The position numbers and the translations under genes are program-made. DNA of 64,000 nt from Sphingomonas canadensis (lineage in GTDB: Bacteria > Pseudomonadota > Alphaproteobacteria > Sphingomonadales > Sphingomonadaceae): contig NZ_JAPDRA010000008.1 of the NCBI RefSeq assembly GCF_026013525.1, positions 22,501-86,500 on the forward strand, given 5' to 3'. Below the pieces are notes generated by a model. It was given only the letters and a program-made list of their open reading frames with translations. It was not told the DNA's origin and ran no database searches. Positions 63,034 to 64,000 of the stretch are shown here, in pieces. Every line of letters starts with the position of its first letter. The first letter of the stretch is position 1.

Positions 63034-63410
63034 CCCTGAACGATCCCGGGGTGGTGGCCGAGGTGACCGCCGCGTTCCACGAATATGAGCGCGCGCTGAT
63101 GGCCGACGACATCGCGGCGATGGACCGGCTGTTCCACGAAAGCGAGGCGACCGTGCGCTATGGCGTGGGCGAGGTGCTGTACGGGATCGCGGCGATCCGC
63201 GAGTTCCGCAAGGGGCGCGGCGGTTCGCCGCAGCGGCGGCTGGGCCGGGTCGCCATCGCCGCCTATGGCCGCGACTTCGCCACCGCCAACGCCGAGTTCT
63301 TCCGCGAAGGCACGGACAGGCGCGGCCGCCAGAGCCAGAGCTGGGTGCGCTTCCCGGACGGATGGAAGGTCGTTTCCGCCCATGTCTCGATCGAGGGGAG
63401 CGGATCGTGA
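63030..63410 (+). CDS. hpxZ: Oxalurate catabolism protein HpxZ (AtzH-like, DUF3225)
   Basis: A 126-residue SnoaL/NTF2-like protein of the HpxZ/AtzH family: EVTAAFHEYERALMADDIAA, RYGVGEVLYGIAAIREFRKG and SQSWVRFPDGWKVVSAHVS. It always travels with hpxX-hpxY-type genes, but its exact step is not settled. It is embedded by 4-base overlaps between puuE and uraD. Confidence 0.9.
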   Translation: MTLNDPGVVAEVTAAFHEYERALMADDIAAMDRLFHESEATVRYGVGEVLYGIAAIREFRKGRGGSPQRRLGRVAIAAYGRDFATANAEFFREGTDRRGRQSQSWVRFPDGWKVVSAHVSIEGSGS

Positions 63411-63886
63411 GCATGCGCGAGGCGCGGGAGAATTTCATCGAACGCCATGGCGCGCTGTTCGAGCACAGCCCCTGGGTGGTGGAGCGCGCGGCGGCGCGGC
63501 TGCCCTTCGACGATCTCTACGCCGGGCTGATGCAGGTGGTGCATGACGCGACGCCGGACGAGCAGCTCGCGCTGATCCGCGCGCATCCGGAACTAGCGGG
63601 CAAGGCCGCGATCGACGGCAGCCTGACCGAGGCGAGCGCCGCCGAACAGGCGAGCGCCGGGCTGGACCGCCTCACGTCCGGGGACTTCGCGCGGTTCCAC
63701 GCGCTCAACGCCGCCTATGCCGAGCGCTTCGGCTTTCCGTTCATCATCTGCGTGCGGCTGACCGACAAGGCGGGCATCCTGGCGGCGATGGCGGCGCGGC
63801 TGCACAACGAACGCGACGCCGAGATCGCCGAAGCGCTGAAGCAGATCGGCGCGATCGTGCGCCTGCGGCTGGAGGCGATGGCATGA
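63407..63886 (+). CDS. uraD: OHCU decarboxylase UraD
   Basis: Converts 2-oxo-4-hydroxy-4-carboxy-5-ureidoimidazoline to S-allantoin. The 159-residue protein has HSPWVVERAAARLPF, the HPELAGKAA block and EQASAGLDRL, then GFPFIICVRLTDKAGILAAM. GTG 63407 has GAGGGGAG at a good distance and overlaps the hpxZ stop; ATG 63413 is the alternative. Uricase and HIU hydrolase are not in the window and may lie beyond the right edge. Confidence 0.93.
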   Translation: MSMREARENFIERHGALFEHSPWVVERAAARLPFDDLYAGLMQVVHDATPDEQLALIRAHPELAGKAAIDGSLTEASAAEQASAGLDRLTSGDFARFHALNAAYAERFGFPFIICVRLTDKAGILAAMAARLHNERDAEIAEALKQIGAIVRLRLEAMA

Positions 63887-64000
63887 CGCTGGCCGAACAT
63901 AACGCCCGGGTGGCGCACGACCTGGCGTGCCTCAACTGGGGCGAGCCCGACTGGCTGGAGCCGCGCCCCGGCACCTATGACGCGATCATCGTCGGCGGCG
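63883..64000 (+). CDS. Flavoprotein oxidoreductase, cut by the window edge
   Basis: The first 39 residues only, starting MTLAEHNARVAHDLACLNWG and reaching the dinucleotide-binding strand YDAIIVGG. ATG 63883 overlaps the uraD stop, so it belongs to the ureide operon. The start of a GxGxxG loop suggests an FAD or NAD(P) enzyme; a urate-oxidising or related flavoprotein would fit the pathway, but too little is visible. Confidence 0.6.
   Translation, partial: MTLAEHNARVAHDLACLNWGEPDWLEPRPGTYDAIIVGG

Overview
The window is a high-GC chromosomal segment from an alphaproteobacterium, most likely a Sphingomonas-like member of the Sphingomonadales. The neighbourhoods hisS-prfA-prmC-DUF4167, lpoA/rsmI/yraN/gshB and xerC/fsa/priA, and the repeated palindromes with the core TTCGACAGGCTCAG, all fit that group. 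Family names below come from recognising motifs by eye; no database search was possible. Most very long ORFs on the opposite strand are high-GC shadows and are left out.

Layout. (1) 1-9750: a polysaccharide flippase, a CBS-domain protein, a small membrane protein, two tandem DUF4139 proteins, and the minus-strand operon hisS-prfA-prmC followed by a DUF4167 gene with a clear intrinsic terminator. (2) 9750-10460: a gene-free stretch, tRNA-Gly(TCC), a partial duplicate of its 3' end, and a short tandem repeat. (3) 10496-21650: housekeeping genes hemW, lpoA-like, rsmI, yraN, gshB, dedA-like, xerC, fsa and priA, with small secreted or hypothetical proteins. (4) 21845-28574: a TPR metallopeptidase-like protein of unusual composition, a membrane trypsin-like protease, a CHASE2 adenylate cyclase, a VanX-type dipeptidase and a YdeI/OmpD-associated protein. 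(5) 28609-47737: the most unusual part, a cytochrome-rich region split by an IS110-family element. (6) 47878-54858: aldehyde dehydrogenase, an acetolactate synthase-like enzyme, glutamate dehydrogenase and a FecR/beta-barrel pair. (7) 54972-64000: a purine/ureide operon (hpxX-hpxY-permease-hpxW-allantoate amidohydrolase-hpxJ-puuE-hpxZ-uraD and a cut-off flavoprotein).

How region 5 may work. On the plus strand, a cytoplasmic fusion (FAD/NAD domain, two cyclic-nucleotide-binding domains, a 16-cysteine ferredoxin module), a membrane protein with four histidines placed for two b hemes, and a protein with a cytoplasmic FHA domain, one membrane helix and ten periplasmic c-heme motifs form one tight operon, followed by a CpdA-like phosphodiesterase. 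On the minus strand, five overlapping or abutting genes encode a c554-like multiheme cytochrome, a double GlcG/HbpS lipoprotein, an outer-membrane beta-barrel, a 1351-residue decaheme/LVIVD protein and a secreted protein. Together they could carry electrons from NAD(P)H through both membranes to an outside acceptor, under cAMP and phospho-threonine control. This is inference; the motifs are seen directly.

The IS110-family element (35738-36899) can be read in unusual detail. Its ends are fixed by comparison with an intact copy of the interrupted repeat at 2397-2483. Its left noncoding end folds as a bridge RNA whose two loops match the interrupted target and the element's own ends, and joining the ends would create a promoter just upstream of that RNA.
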